DNA from: Pinus tabuliformis
Taxonomy: Eukaryota > Streptophyta > Pinopsida > Pinales > Pinaceae
Assembly: GCA_031772625.1 (NCBI GenBank)
Contig: CM062811.1
Coordinates: forward strand, 643,760,820-643,824,819
Length of the DNA: 64,000 bases
Reading direction: 5' to 3'
Shown here piece after piece: positions 26,230 through 35,729 of this stretch. The notes under the pieces were generated by a model that was not told the DNA's origin, ran no database searches, and saw only the letters and a program-made list of their open reading frames with translations. Position numbers and translations under genes: made by a program. Position 1 is the first letter of the stretch; each line of letters begins with the position of its first letter.

Positions 26230-27100
26230 TTTCAATGTTGTCATTGCAGGAGGTTCGAGATTGCGGATAAGGTTGCGGGTTTTCTTCAGGACTGAGAAGA
26301 TGATTTTCAATGGACTAAGGCTCGAGTATGCCCTTGAGGGAAGCTAAAATTATGTTGCATTGAAGGACCACATGGAGACAGTACTAGAGAATAATGGGTT
26401 GAAGGAATTCATTGATGATGATATTCGAAAACCAACAGTAGTTGATGCTCAGAATTTAGAAGATTAGAAAAAGTGTGTTGCCAAGGCGAGGAGGATCATA
26501 TTGGAGGGAGTATGATACCATATTGTCTCTAATATCCATGGGAAAGAGACTCTGTATGCAATGTGCAAATCACTGACATATTTGTTCTAGAATAGTAGTG
26601 ATCACGGGAAATCGGCACTCAAGGACAAGCTTCGAAATATCAAGATGCAAAGGAACGAGACCATTCCACAGTACCTGAGTAGGTCCACATAGTGTTGTGA
26701 TGAACTTGGTCAAATTGGTGTTATTATAGCAGAGGATGAATTGGTGATCCTAACCCTTCTAGGCCTTCCTAAGCGTTGGCACAACTACCAAGATTCAGTG
26801 AATGGGAGGGAGAAACTACCAAATTAGGAGCGCTTATGGTCCAACCTGGTGCAGGAGAAAATAAGACAAAATACCAGAGATGGGACTTCATCTAAAGAAG
26901 AGGAAGAGGAATTTTCATTAGTCAGCAAATGAAGGAAGCCAAAGGGTAAGAATTCCTAAGGTGAGGCTAATTCCAGCCAAGAGGGCAAGGAGAAAAACTT
27001 CTCTAAAATCAAGTGTTTCAATTTTCATGAATTCATGCACTATGCCACAAAGTGTCCACACAAGAAGGCAAGAAAGAAGGAGCTTGCAGTAGCAACAACA
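26230..27100 (+). pseudogene. Copia gag with zinc knuckle (element D)
   Basis: The reading frame is broken many times, but the gene order and the knuckle at about 27010-27060 are clear: CFNFHEFMHYATKCPHKK. In relatives this is a CX2CX4HX4C motif; here the second Cys is Phe, so zinc binding would be lost. The upstream region has the composition and spacing of a copia Gag, with alternating frames. Gag would package element RNA. Confidence 0.6.
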
Positions 27101-27149
27101 GGTGAAGCCCTAGATTCACAGTTCGAGCTTGACTTCACTCCCATCGCAT

Positions 27150-27560
27150 GCATGTCCATCACAATCATGGTAAGTGTGTGGTACCTCAATAGTGGTGCTT
27201 CGATCCATATGACAGTGAACATATAAGTTTTTAGTGATTTGGAGGATAAAGATCTCCAAATGAACATTGAATTTAGAGATGACGGAAGATACAATGTGAA
27301 CGGGATTGGTGTTGTCACCCTTTAGAGGGAGTCTAGCTCCCCTCTCAAACTCAAGGATGTGATGTTTGTTCCAGGTCTAAACAAGAATCTTGTCTTTGTT
27401 GCAGTTTTGTAAGTTCATGGTTACAATGTGATCTTCAGCAAAGGAAAGTCATTCTTGAGACACATAGCCACAAGACATGTGAAGCAGATCAGGGTTTGAG
27501 TCAAGAAATTGTATGCACTTGAGGTAGAAGGTGCATGCAAAGCCTTGAGGCACAAGGCAA
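27150..27560 (+). pseudogene. Copia protease and pre-integrase remnant (element D)
   Basis: VWYLNSGASIHMT at about 27178 is the copia protease active site, normally WYLDSGAS; the catalytic Asp is Asn here. LKDVMFVPGLNKNLVFV and VKKLYALEVEG follow, as in the protease C-terminus and pre-integrase region. After about 27560 the sequence passes to non-coding DNA and the polypurine tract, so integrase and RT were deleted. Stops occur in frame. Confidence 0.7.
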
Positions 27561-28120
27561 GGGTTATATAATTGGTGGATGAGAGGGATCATGTTAGAAC
27601 TCTCAACATGCAACCTTAGAAGAAGCCTCAAGAGGTTTTAGAGAAACCACAAATGGAGAAGAGTGGAGACATATACTCTAGCAGATACCTCCAGTAGGGG
27701 GAGAGTTCAATCCAAGTGGGTAGAGGGAGCACATGCAACTATACCTCCATGAGCGAGGTGGAGTGATGTAGATCCAAAGTCTAAGAGTTGCAGAAATTTG
27801 GGCAGGGTCCATTGAGAAATTCTCCTCATGGATCATTACCTTGCTACAGGGGACCACAATATCTAGTAGCAAGAGGATCTGTGTTAATCAGATACTAAGG
27901 AGTGCAGATGAGTGTTGATAGCAGAGCAGGAGGCTCAGTAGCACAGTCAACAACAACACAATTTTCCCAGTAGATAGTTACAGACACAGTTGATTCAATT
28001 TGTTTTTTTTTATGCTTCTCAGTTGCATATGTTGCAGTAGCAGAAACAAAAGTGAGAGGTGTTGCATGCAGTACATTCCATAGGTGCAAGATAAAGGTGG
28101 TTGATAATCCCTTTTTTGTT

Positions 28121-28129
28121 GAGAGGGGG
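28121..28129 (+). other. Polypurine tract of element D
   Basis: gagaggggg immediately before the right LTR. Confidence 0.7.
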
Positions 28130-29026
28130 TGTTGAAAATTCAACAAGAAAATCTAGTTTTGGCTTTGCCTTGGTTAAACTATATTAAAATTTAATTTCTA
28201 TTTCAACATAATACTTGGAGGTAGTTAAATGAGATGACATGACTCTTTTCACTTAGTTAACTTAGAAAATTTGAGTTGGAGACACTTGGGTTCAATTCTA
28301 CATGATTGATTGCTAATTGTAACAATATATTTAAGTTAATTTGAGTTATTGTTATTTTAACTAGTCCTAATTGTTAGAAGAACTAGTGGAGGTCAAGTTG
28401 TGGAAGTGGAACTTCAACCACACTCAGTGATCAACCAGTTAACTAATCAATCAACCCAAAATAATTTTTGGATGCATATAATTCGAGTTACCCAATTGAT
28501 ATGGATATTCCAAGGCAATGCACTATTAGTTGTAGCATATTCTGAAGTGTACAGATGGTGCATGTAGTCAGAGGAAGGACCTAAAGGAATTGCACAGTTC
28601 GGATGAGGGAATTTCTTAATTTATAGGGGCCTAATTCCCAAAGGAACAACACAAGGAATTAGGAGCTTGGGAAGGCTTGAAATTGGCTAAGTGTTGGCAA
28701 AGTTTAGTCAGTTAAGCAAAGATATAGACTATACACTTGTAGGGTGTACTCAGACTTGAGAAAGCATTGTATTTCTTCTATATTCTCTGATTAATGAAAT
28801 ATAGATAGTAAGGGGTTTTGAGTAGTTGTTTTCTCCTAGATAAATCTGTGTGCATGTGTGATGTTTCCTTTTTAATGTCTATAATTCTTGTTTTAGATGG
28901 TGAATTAACTTCCACAGATTGATAAAGTAGCTTCAAGTCTTGTGATTTAGCAAATTTCATGAGCAGTCTTGAATCTACACATTAATTTCTACATGGTATC
29001 AGAGATATGTTTGTATAAATTTCTAC
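28130..29026 (+). repeat. 3' LTR of element D
   Basis: Starts tgttgaaaattc. Homology to the left LTR continues past the first ttctaca to ttctac at 29021-29026, so the functional LTR includes an old primer-site-like segment. The target duplication is not clear. Confidence 0.75.
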
Positions 29027-29332
29027 CCATCCTAAAATCTTGCTCGCTTATTAGGACATTTTCCATTAGTCAAGATTCTCATTACCTTTCCAGTCACACT
29101 TGAACTCATGCTTGTGCCTAAACTACTCATAAAAATGCTTCAACTTCTTGATGACTTCCTCCAATGACCGAGGCTTATCAGACTCAAACTGGTCTTTAAA
29201 TAATAAATGAAATCCACTAATGAACCTTTGGACCTTTGTCTTCTCATCCTTGAGGTAGGGCACATACCTCAAAAACTTTATAAACTTGGTCTTTTACTCT
29301 TCATCTGTCATGGAACCCATCTTGAGCTCATA

Positions 29333-29444
29333 AAATTCCTTAGCCTTCCCATCATAATATCTCTTAGACAAGTAATTATTCATAAAAAATGAAATTCCTT
29401 AGCCTTCCTATCATAATATCTCTTAGACAAGTAATTATTCATAA
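29333..29444. repeat. Tandem duplication within gag of element C
   Basis: Two copies of about 53 bp (29333-29385 and 29392-29444) containing tagccttcc-atcataatatc and agacaagtaattattcata, with one mismatch. Confidence 0.85.
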
Positions 29445-30074
29445 ATAGTCTTTTAAACTCATGCCAACTCATCTCCTCTTCCTTGATGCTTTTGACATGC
29501 TTAACATCTTCCCACCAGATATATTCTTTTCCCTTGAGACTAAAGATATATTTCTTGGCTTTCATGTTCTATGAATAATTATGCAATATGAAGAACTTCT
29601 TCATCCCAAGCATCCATGCTTCTGGATTTTCTTATTTCTTCACTTCCCCATCAAAAGCATGAGGTTTTTATTTCTTGAACTCATCTAGAAAGTACCCCAT
29701 CCCACCCCTTCTATAAGGATGCTGGCAATAATATCTCTCAGAACCATAGCTAGAATAAAATCCATGAGTGATATCCCGCCTGTCAGGTGTATCTAAAGAT
29801 CTCCCACCTCTGACTGTATCATATTTTTCCGTCATGTGTCTTCTTTGATACTTACTACCATATGCCCCATTGGACTTCTCTTCCTTTCTATCTCTATGAA
29901 TGTTCCCCAACTGTCCCTGCTTATGCAAATATGTAAGCCTCTAAAGGATCACTGCATTGACTTATGCTTTCTTTTCCTGATCCTTTGGAAGTATTTCCTA
30001 TGCCTCAATCAACCTATTATTATCTACCTCGCAGCTTATGATCTTTTCCCTAAGACTCCTCAATGTTTATGCTA

Positions 30075-30079
30075 GATCA
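30075..30079. repeat. Target site duplication of element A, left copy
   Basis: gatca directly before the LTR; the identical gatca follows the right LTR at 45181-45185. A 5-bp duplication is typical of Ty3/gypsy integration. Confidence 0.9.
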
Positions 30080-31132
30080 TGTTGTAGGGAAAAGTATCCG
30101 ATTCGGATGACCCTATCCCACTCTAAGGGTGATAGTACCTCAGCAACAACTGTAAACAAAACTACTTAAGGTTTACTTCTTTATGAAAGCAAGAGAGAAT
30201 GAAGAAATGCACTAACCGTTGCCTTGCGCTTAATATTTGCTCCAATCTCTTCTCTTTGCTGCTTGCTCCTAGCTCTTTGCTCTTTTGTTGGCCCAGCTAT
30301 AATGAGATCCTGCAAAATAACAAAGAAGGAAACTACAAGAAACATGCATTCATAATTGATTCAAGGATTAGCATAAATCAAATATACAATCATCACAATA
30401 CATCATTGAAACAAATGCATATAGAAGAACCTCAATAGCTTTTATTAATGGAAGAAGTAAAGTTCTGAGAAGGTTACAACCATTGAAGGCCCCAATCCAG
30501 CAACACCTCCCAGCAGAAAGAATTTCTCCTCTTCACCTCCTTCAAGCAATCACCCAATAGTTCTATAGTGAAACCAACAGCATATCATTACTTTGCACAA
30601 AATTCCAGCCTCTTGAGCTCATACGAGAGAGCTCAATATATAGATGAATTGAGAAAGGATGAGTCAGCTTGCAACTGATGTGTAGATGCCTTGTGTCCTC
30701 TCTCTCTTCAGTTGATCTTCAGTTCTTGAGTCCACTTGGAGAACCTTGCTTCCACTTGGAGAAACAGAGCCTCTGACTCATCACAAGGCGAAATCCCTAA
30801 TCCAAGTGTCATTTTTGGAAGATTCCAGAAAAATGACTCAGTGTGCCACTTGTCCCATCTCGCTCAGCGCAGGTGGCCTTTGTTCTACCTGCTTTGCAAC
30901 GTAGGTACACCATGGAGGAGTTGAGTTTCAGCGCAGAAGCCTAGTGGAGCACCTGCTTTGATTTCAGGATTGCTTGTTTTTGAGTGTTTTTAGGTGGAGA
31001 ACTGATCTGAGAGCTGTTGGTTCGCTGACCTTGTTCCTCTAGGGGTAGGAACATCATGTTTAGGGACTTTGGATCCCTTGGATTATTGACAATTCATGCC
31101 TGATGCTGCAAGGCACAAAATTGTCTATAATA
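30080..31132 (-). repeat. 3' LTR of element A
   Basis: Starts tgttgtaggg and ends tataata, where the other copy ends tataaca. About 14 substitutions and no indels against 44128-45180 by eye (about 98.7% identity). Confidence 0.95.
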
Positions 31133-31146
31133 GATGCCCCCTAAAG
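31133..31146 (-). other. Polypurine tract of element A
   Basis: The minus-strand sequence tttagggggcat borders the LTR. Short, but correctly placed. Confidence 0.55.
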
Positions 31147-32280
31147 TATGAGGTCGTTTATCGGGTGAAATGCTTTATTAGGAGGATCCGAAGTTCATTC
31201 AATCTGCTGAGAAGTGTCCTGTAATAAGATACAATACAATACATTATTTTTCATACTTTTTCATGATCTAGCTGAGGCGGGCATTCCCATGCTCAGCTTT
31301 ATAAATTCATTTTGGTACATAGAACAGACGATTGTCTGATGGTAGACTGATAATTCTCTGCTGAAATTATCATCCTTTGAGAAGGATGATCATCTGCTGC
31401 AATGATGTACACATCAAATGTCTTTATATCCTGAATATATATCGCAGCCCGGATGGATGAAACTAGATCCGGGGTCTTCAATCTCTTCCGATCTTCACTC
31501 GATGTACAAGTCGATCCATGTGAGAATTTCTTGAAGTCGAACATGGAAAGACATCGCTTGATTACCGGTCAATGATGTAAACCGTTAACAAGCGCGAGAG
31601 GAATCACCGATAAGGATGATGACCCTCAAGGTACAGCAGTACAATTCACATGGTGGGAATAAAGGACTTGGCGTCGACCACCATGCAAAATCCTCTGGTC
31701 GAAGGTCATTGATGTATACCTATCGCCGGAAGTGAGAAACTTGCCATTGAGGCATGCAAGCTTCAAAGTACTGAAGGGGTTGTTCCTAGATCAACTCCTT
31801 GGATAATGAGCTGATGTCGACAAGGAGCGATCCGTCAAAGGACGGCCTTAATGAATCCCACATCATTGACACGGAACAGAGCTAGTGATTGTGATGAGGT
31901 GAAAACAAACTGTGATGTATGATTCAGGGTGGCGGTCATGAAATGGATGAAGGACAATGTATGGCAGTGGATGGGACACGGTTGACTCTTTGCAGAACAA
32001 CATCTCTTGAACATATAACGACACTGATGTGATGGATCGGTAGCATTACCCCAAATGTGGATGGTGTGGCGAGGACCATGGTGATGAGACCGGTGAATGA
32101 AACAACTTAACCCGATGTGATACGGAGGACAAAGTGTCATGTTCAAGAGCGACTTGCTACCATTAAAGCTGCGAGGTTCTCCCAATTTTTCCCCAGTCAT
32201 TGCTGACCAGTACCTCTTTATTTTTGTCAAGCTTGAGGAGGATAACATATGCTTGTTCTATAACCTGCCCTTCGGGCAAG
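31147..32280. other. Non-coding 3' region of element A
   Basis: No supported gene. The open stretch on the minus strand at 31835-32248 has no recognisable domain and I treat it as chance. It lies between the antisense gene and the 3' LTR. Confidence 0.5.
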
Positions 32281-32289
32281 CCCATCACT

Positions 32290-33200
32290 ATGTTTTAACG
32301 AGCCTAGCGATAGGGAAACTCGCTCTCGTCTAAAGACAAGTTTGTCGCTATTTAATCATTTTAACGAGTCTAACGACAAGGAAAACTCGGTCCTTTTCAT
32401 TTTTAGAGAGTCTGAAAAGGTACATAAAGTCAACTCCAGAATTCCTTTTTCGTCATCTAATCCCTTCAGTCCGAAAAAGTATAAAACAATACAGAAGGGA
32501 TGAATTTTCGATTGCTTTAACGAGCCGAACAAAACAAGCGCTTGATCTTTTTGTGCAATAATCCCTCAGGTCCAAAAAGATTAAAATCTAGAGGAGGGAT
32601 AGCTCTTCCGGTTGTTTAACGAGCTGGAAGGCCAAAACTCGGCAAACTTTTCATATTTTACGAGTCAGGAGAAAAGAGCTCAAAGAAGACTCGTCTTTTG
32701 AGGAACGAGTGATAAACAGGGATAGCAGCAGATTCCAGGTACAGGTTGGAATTTTCCAATCACGGCAGTGTCACAAGGATGGCTAAGTGAAATCACTCTT
32801 CGCAGCTGTTCCTCAAAATGGGTAAACAATCATATGGAGATGAACGATTGGCCAAATGAACGGTGGAGGTGATGGCTGCAGCAAAACACGACCAAGGCTT
32901 TTATATGGCTGTCAAAGGTTACATTCTTTAAATGGTTATTTACCGGGCAGTTCATTTTTTAACGAGCTTAAACTTGCTCAAAAGCTTATGTTTATTTTTT
33001 AACGAGCATGAACTATGACGCTAAAACTGCTCGGATCTCGCGTTTATTTTTTAACGAGCATGAACTGTGTGCTAAAACTGCTCGAATCTTGCGTTTATTT
33101 TTTAACGAGCATGAACTGTGTGCTAAAACTGCTCGAATCTTGCGTTTATTTTTTAACGAGCATGAACTGTGTGCTAAAACTGCTCGAATATATGGTTTAC
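32290..33200. repeat. TTTAACGAG repeat array in element A
   Basis: Motifs tttaacgag(c/t) occur near 32293, 32360, 32517, 32617, 32958, 32998, 33050, 33101 and 33152. Many are followed 20-30 bp later by aaaactcg or actgctcg, which can pair with cgag. From about 32998 to 33200 they become four near-identical units of 51-52 bp. The array lies 0.2-1.1 kb upstream of the predicted promoter of the antisense gene. Confidence 0.75.
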
Positions 33201-33344
33201 TTTTGATTTTTTTACCATAACTAGCTTCTCTTTTTAACTGATAGCACTGCATTTTCAAAATTGCTGCAACAAACTAGTTAGAAATGAGTAATATTTACTT
33301 GAAAATGAGATTAACACATTAATATTTACCTTGAATTACGTAAA

Positions 33345-33491
33345 ACGCAAATAAAAAGGGTTTTTACCTCTTATTTTACCATTTCATTTGTATTTTGCTT
33401 GTTGGAGCTTTGGAGGAGCCTCTTTCCTCTTGATTTTCACCAGCTGATTCCGGGAGATTCTGCGGACGATTTTCGGCGCCGTTTGGACCAG
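33345..33491 (+). promoter_or_regulatory. Predicted promoter and 5'UTR exon of the antisense gene
   Basis: A TATA-like aaataaaaaggg at about 33348-33360 precedes a pyrimidine-rich leader. The leader ends in gaccag|gtagga at 33491/33492, a strong 5' splice site. Prediction only. Confidence 0.35.
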
Positions 33492-33791
33492 GTAGGAGCT
33501 AAACCTTAGCTCTTCATTTTCATGGTTTCATTTTCCTGTTTTATGCCTGTTTTGCTATTCTATTGAGCCTCTGGGGTTTTGCCAGGGCGCCCTCTGATCA
33601 GCGCAGGTTCCCCTTTCGAAAACTGCGTTGGAAGCCAAGCTGTATGAAGGCAGCTTGTCCTTCAGCGCAAGTAGTACACTGGGTACCTGCGTTGGGGCAT
33701 AAAAACAACAATTTTTCACAGATTTTGATGAAATTTTCGCCAGTTTTTCATCAATTCCAGGAGCTTACTCATTCTCTTGTTTGTTTTGCAG
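33492..33791 (+). other. Predicted 5'UTR intron of the antisense gene
   Basis: The donor cag|gtagga and acceptor tttgttttgcag|ggatt bound 300 bp. The acceptor has a good pyrimidine tract and lies 15 bases before the ATG at 33807. Confidence 0.5.
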
Positions 33792-33806
33792 GGATTCTTG
33801 ATCAAG

Positions 33807-35041
33807 ATGGCCCTAACATGGCGAGAACGAGAACATGAAGAAGAAGATATGATTGCCCTTCATGATCCTGTCACGGTGGGCGCATTACGAGACTGTGGTT
33901 TGCTGAAGTTTTTCCGTATCTCTAGCATGAGAGCACAGATCTCTCTTCTGCAGTATATGCTTGATGCTTGGGATCCTGTTAACCAAGTATTCCAGATCAG
34001 GAACAAACCTATTCCATTGACTGTGACAGATATTTACTTCTTGACTGGCTTGTCAAGGCGGGGTGCCCCCATTTCTTTATCAGGTACAGTTCGGGGGAAT
34101 GATTCTGTGAGAGACTATGTACGCCAGTACTGCAGGGAGGGGTCCCAGCCGAGCAGAGACGGCAAGGTGGTTATCCGTGATGTTACTAGCAGGCCTCTCA
34201 GGTCCATTCTGTATACTCTTGGTAGGATGGCCGGTAGCGCATCTTTACATGTTGCCAACAGGTCTCATATGCAGCATGCCTTGGAATGTCTCCAACCGAA
34301 GATCTTCAACTGGAGCGATGCAGTGCTTACTCAGATGAAAAGTCAATTGAACAAGGTGAAGGACGGGAAGCTAAAAAACTTTGGTTTTGGTTCGATTCTG
34401 ACTGCCTTCGCCTTAGAGAAGATCCCTCTGATGCAACCTCAGTACATTGATCTCGGAGTGCCTTCTCCTACCGAGCCACGTATGCAGCGATGGGTCGATC
34501 ACATGTCTAGACATGCTGGTCAATCCCAGATTTCTTTCAATGCTGCTTTCTTCAGGTGGTTCGATCGCCAGGAGATGGCTTTTTCTGAGTACCCATATGT
34601 TGGTATGGATTTCCGGGGTGATCCGGATATGGTACTGCCAGACGGTGCTCAGTGGGATGCTACCGGTAAAAACTTCAACCATATTACTGTTCATTGTTTT
34701 CATTTATAATGTTCTTGTGCTTTATTCTATCGAGACTTTAATTGAACTCATGTGTGCTTGCAGATGTCGGTCCTGTTCGTCCGGCAGTTCGTCTGAGACC
34801 GCCCGTTGCTGCTCCGGCAGAGGAGCCTGCTAGGAGAGCTATTATTCGTGATCTTGGCGATACTGAGACCCTTACAGCTGTGCAGGGGCAGGTCGAGAAC
34901 CTTACCCGTGGTCTTCCGGATGTACAGATTGACGAGTTACCTTTGCCGATGCAGCAGCATACTATCGGTGTACCTAGACGATGGACCCGTCTTCTGCGCA
35001 TGATAGCACAGACTGTAGCCTACTATCAGGAGCATCATTAG
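33807..35041 (+). CDS. Plant-mobile-domain-like protein, antisense within element A
   Basis: Predicted 378-residue protein from two exons: 33807-34665 and 34764-35041. The 98-bp intron has GT (34666) and AG (34763) ends and a T-rich 3' part, and the frame continues exactly across it. The ATG has a strong context (aagATGG). Residues about 70-86 read PLTVTDIYFLTGLS, the T-x-x-D-I-x-x-L-T-G-L pattern of plant mobile domain proteins (aminotransferase-like family). An alpha-helical domain to about 285 and a proline/charged C-terminal exon follow. No membrane segment or catalytic motif seen. It lies between the extra RNase H and the 3' LTR, on the strand opposite gag and pol, with its own predicted promoter and introns. 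The intact frame suggests selection or recent capture. Function unknown; a role in silencing or nuclear localisation would be a guess. Confidence 0.75.
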
Positions 35042-35213
35042 GCTAGGGTGCCTCCTAGCATTTTTGAGTTTTTAGGTCACATGACCAATTTTGTCTCGGT
35101 TACAGAACATTATGTATGAACTTTATGAACAGCTTATATATATTTTGATTTTCGATTTTCATTCTGGTTGATTTGGATGATTCATATGTACACTTTTTAT
35201 GATGTGTCTTTTT
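35042..35213. other. Convergent intergenic spacer in element A
   Basis: AT-rich 3' ends of the antisense gene (left) and of the minus-strand RNase H (right) meet here. The plus-strand transcript would end in this stretch or overlap the RNase H gene. Confidence 0.4.
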
Positions 35214-35639
35214 TTATAAATGTTGCAAATGTCTATTTAACACATAGTTTGCCAATGAGTCGGTTAATGTGTTTAGATTTCTTGAAATATGTTGATATTG
35301 AATTGAATCAAATCGTCTTTCCAAGATCTTTACTCTTAGGAACATGCGATAAATAGCTGGATTACGAACAGAATATATGCCATTGAGTTGTAGTACTACG
35401 AGCTGTGAGTCTAGCCTGACAATTAGTCGGCGTATGCCTCGTGTGATGGCATCAGAGAGTAGTTCTATCAACGCGCTATACTCAGCGATGTTATTCGTTG
35501 ATTGCCCAATACATACACCTCTGAAACTTACTAACTTGCCACTTGGATAAAAAATGGCCCATGCTGCGGAGGATAGGTTCTGCGAACTACGACTCGCTCC
35601 GTCGGCATATCCAACACATGTCTCCATAAGGTTTGACAT
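35214..35639 (-). CDS. Additional (archaeal-type) RNase H of element A
   Basis: 141-residue protein from the ATG at 35639. It begins with VGYADGASRSSQNLSSAAWA, the first catalytic Asp of an RNase H fold, and has STNNIAEYSALIELL with the catalytic Glu. RLIVRLDSQLVVLQLNG supplies a third acidic residue, and NTLTDSLANYVL is the final acidic motif. This is the second RNase H acquired by Tat-type plant retroelements; it degrades RNA in RNA-DNA hybrids. It follows integrase by 90 bp as a separate frame. The sequence before the ATG (pyrimidine run, then TTGCAG) is a strong 3' splice site ending exactly at the start codon, so expression from a spliced RNA is likely. Confidence 0.8.
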   Translation of the reverse strand: MSNLMETCVGYADGASRSSQNLSSAAWAIFYPSGKLVSFRGVCIGQSTNNIAEYSALIELLSDAITRGIRRLIVRLDSQLVVLQLNGIYSVRNPAIYRMFLRVKILERRFDSIQYQHISRNLNTLTDSLANYVLNRHLQHL

Positions 35640-35665
35640 CTGCAACAAATGAAAAAAAAAGGGGA
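35640..35665 (-). promoter_or_regulatory. Predicted 3' splice site before the RNase H start codon
   Basis: On the minus strand a run of nine T is followed by catttgttgcag, ending directly before the ATG at 35639. A possible donor (ata|gtaacc) lies just after the pol stop near 35723; other donors further upstream are equally possible. Confidence 0.5.
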
Positions 35666-35729
35666 ATCACTCAACCAGAACAAGAACTTTGGCGAAAACA
35701 AAATACAACAAAAGCATGCAGGTTACTAT

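Larger units (their letters stand above)
25314..29026 (+). mobile_element. Copia-type element D, internally deleted
   Basis: Direct repeats at 25314-26195 and 28130-29026 begin tgttgaaaat and flank 1.9 kb. A tRNA-iMet-like primer site follows the left repeat and the purine run gagaggggg precedes the right. The interior has gag, a zinc knuckle, protease and the start of the integrase region, but integrase, RT and RNase H are missing. Frames are broken by many stops. It is inserted in opposite orientation in the gag-protease region of element C. Confidence 0.75.
29027..30079 (-). pseudogene. gag of element C (5' part)
   Basis: 29380-29565 encodes FSLKGKEYIWWEDVKHVK followed by SWHEFKRLFMNNYLSKRYYD, matching Ty3/gypsy Gag (retrotransposon gag domain). 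29668-29928 is the preceding basic, Tyr/Arg-rich part (GGRSLDTPDRR, SERYYCQHPYRRGG). The gene is split: element D lies at its 3' side, element A at its 5' side, and the start region continues after 45181. A local 59-bp duplication also disrupts it. Non-functional. Confidence 0.7.

Noticed and set aside
31835-32248. 137-codon minus-strand frame in element A
   Set aside because: No family resemblance, no splice or start context. Considered chance in a less AT-rich region.
32998-33200. CRISPR-like array
   Set aside because: Units are directly adjacent near-identical 51-52 bp repeats without variable spacers, and the setting is a plant retroelement.
33008-33258. Repetitive peptides on both strands
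   Set aside because: They are translations of the TTTAACGAG tandem repeat; a unit length of 51 keeps any frame open.
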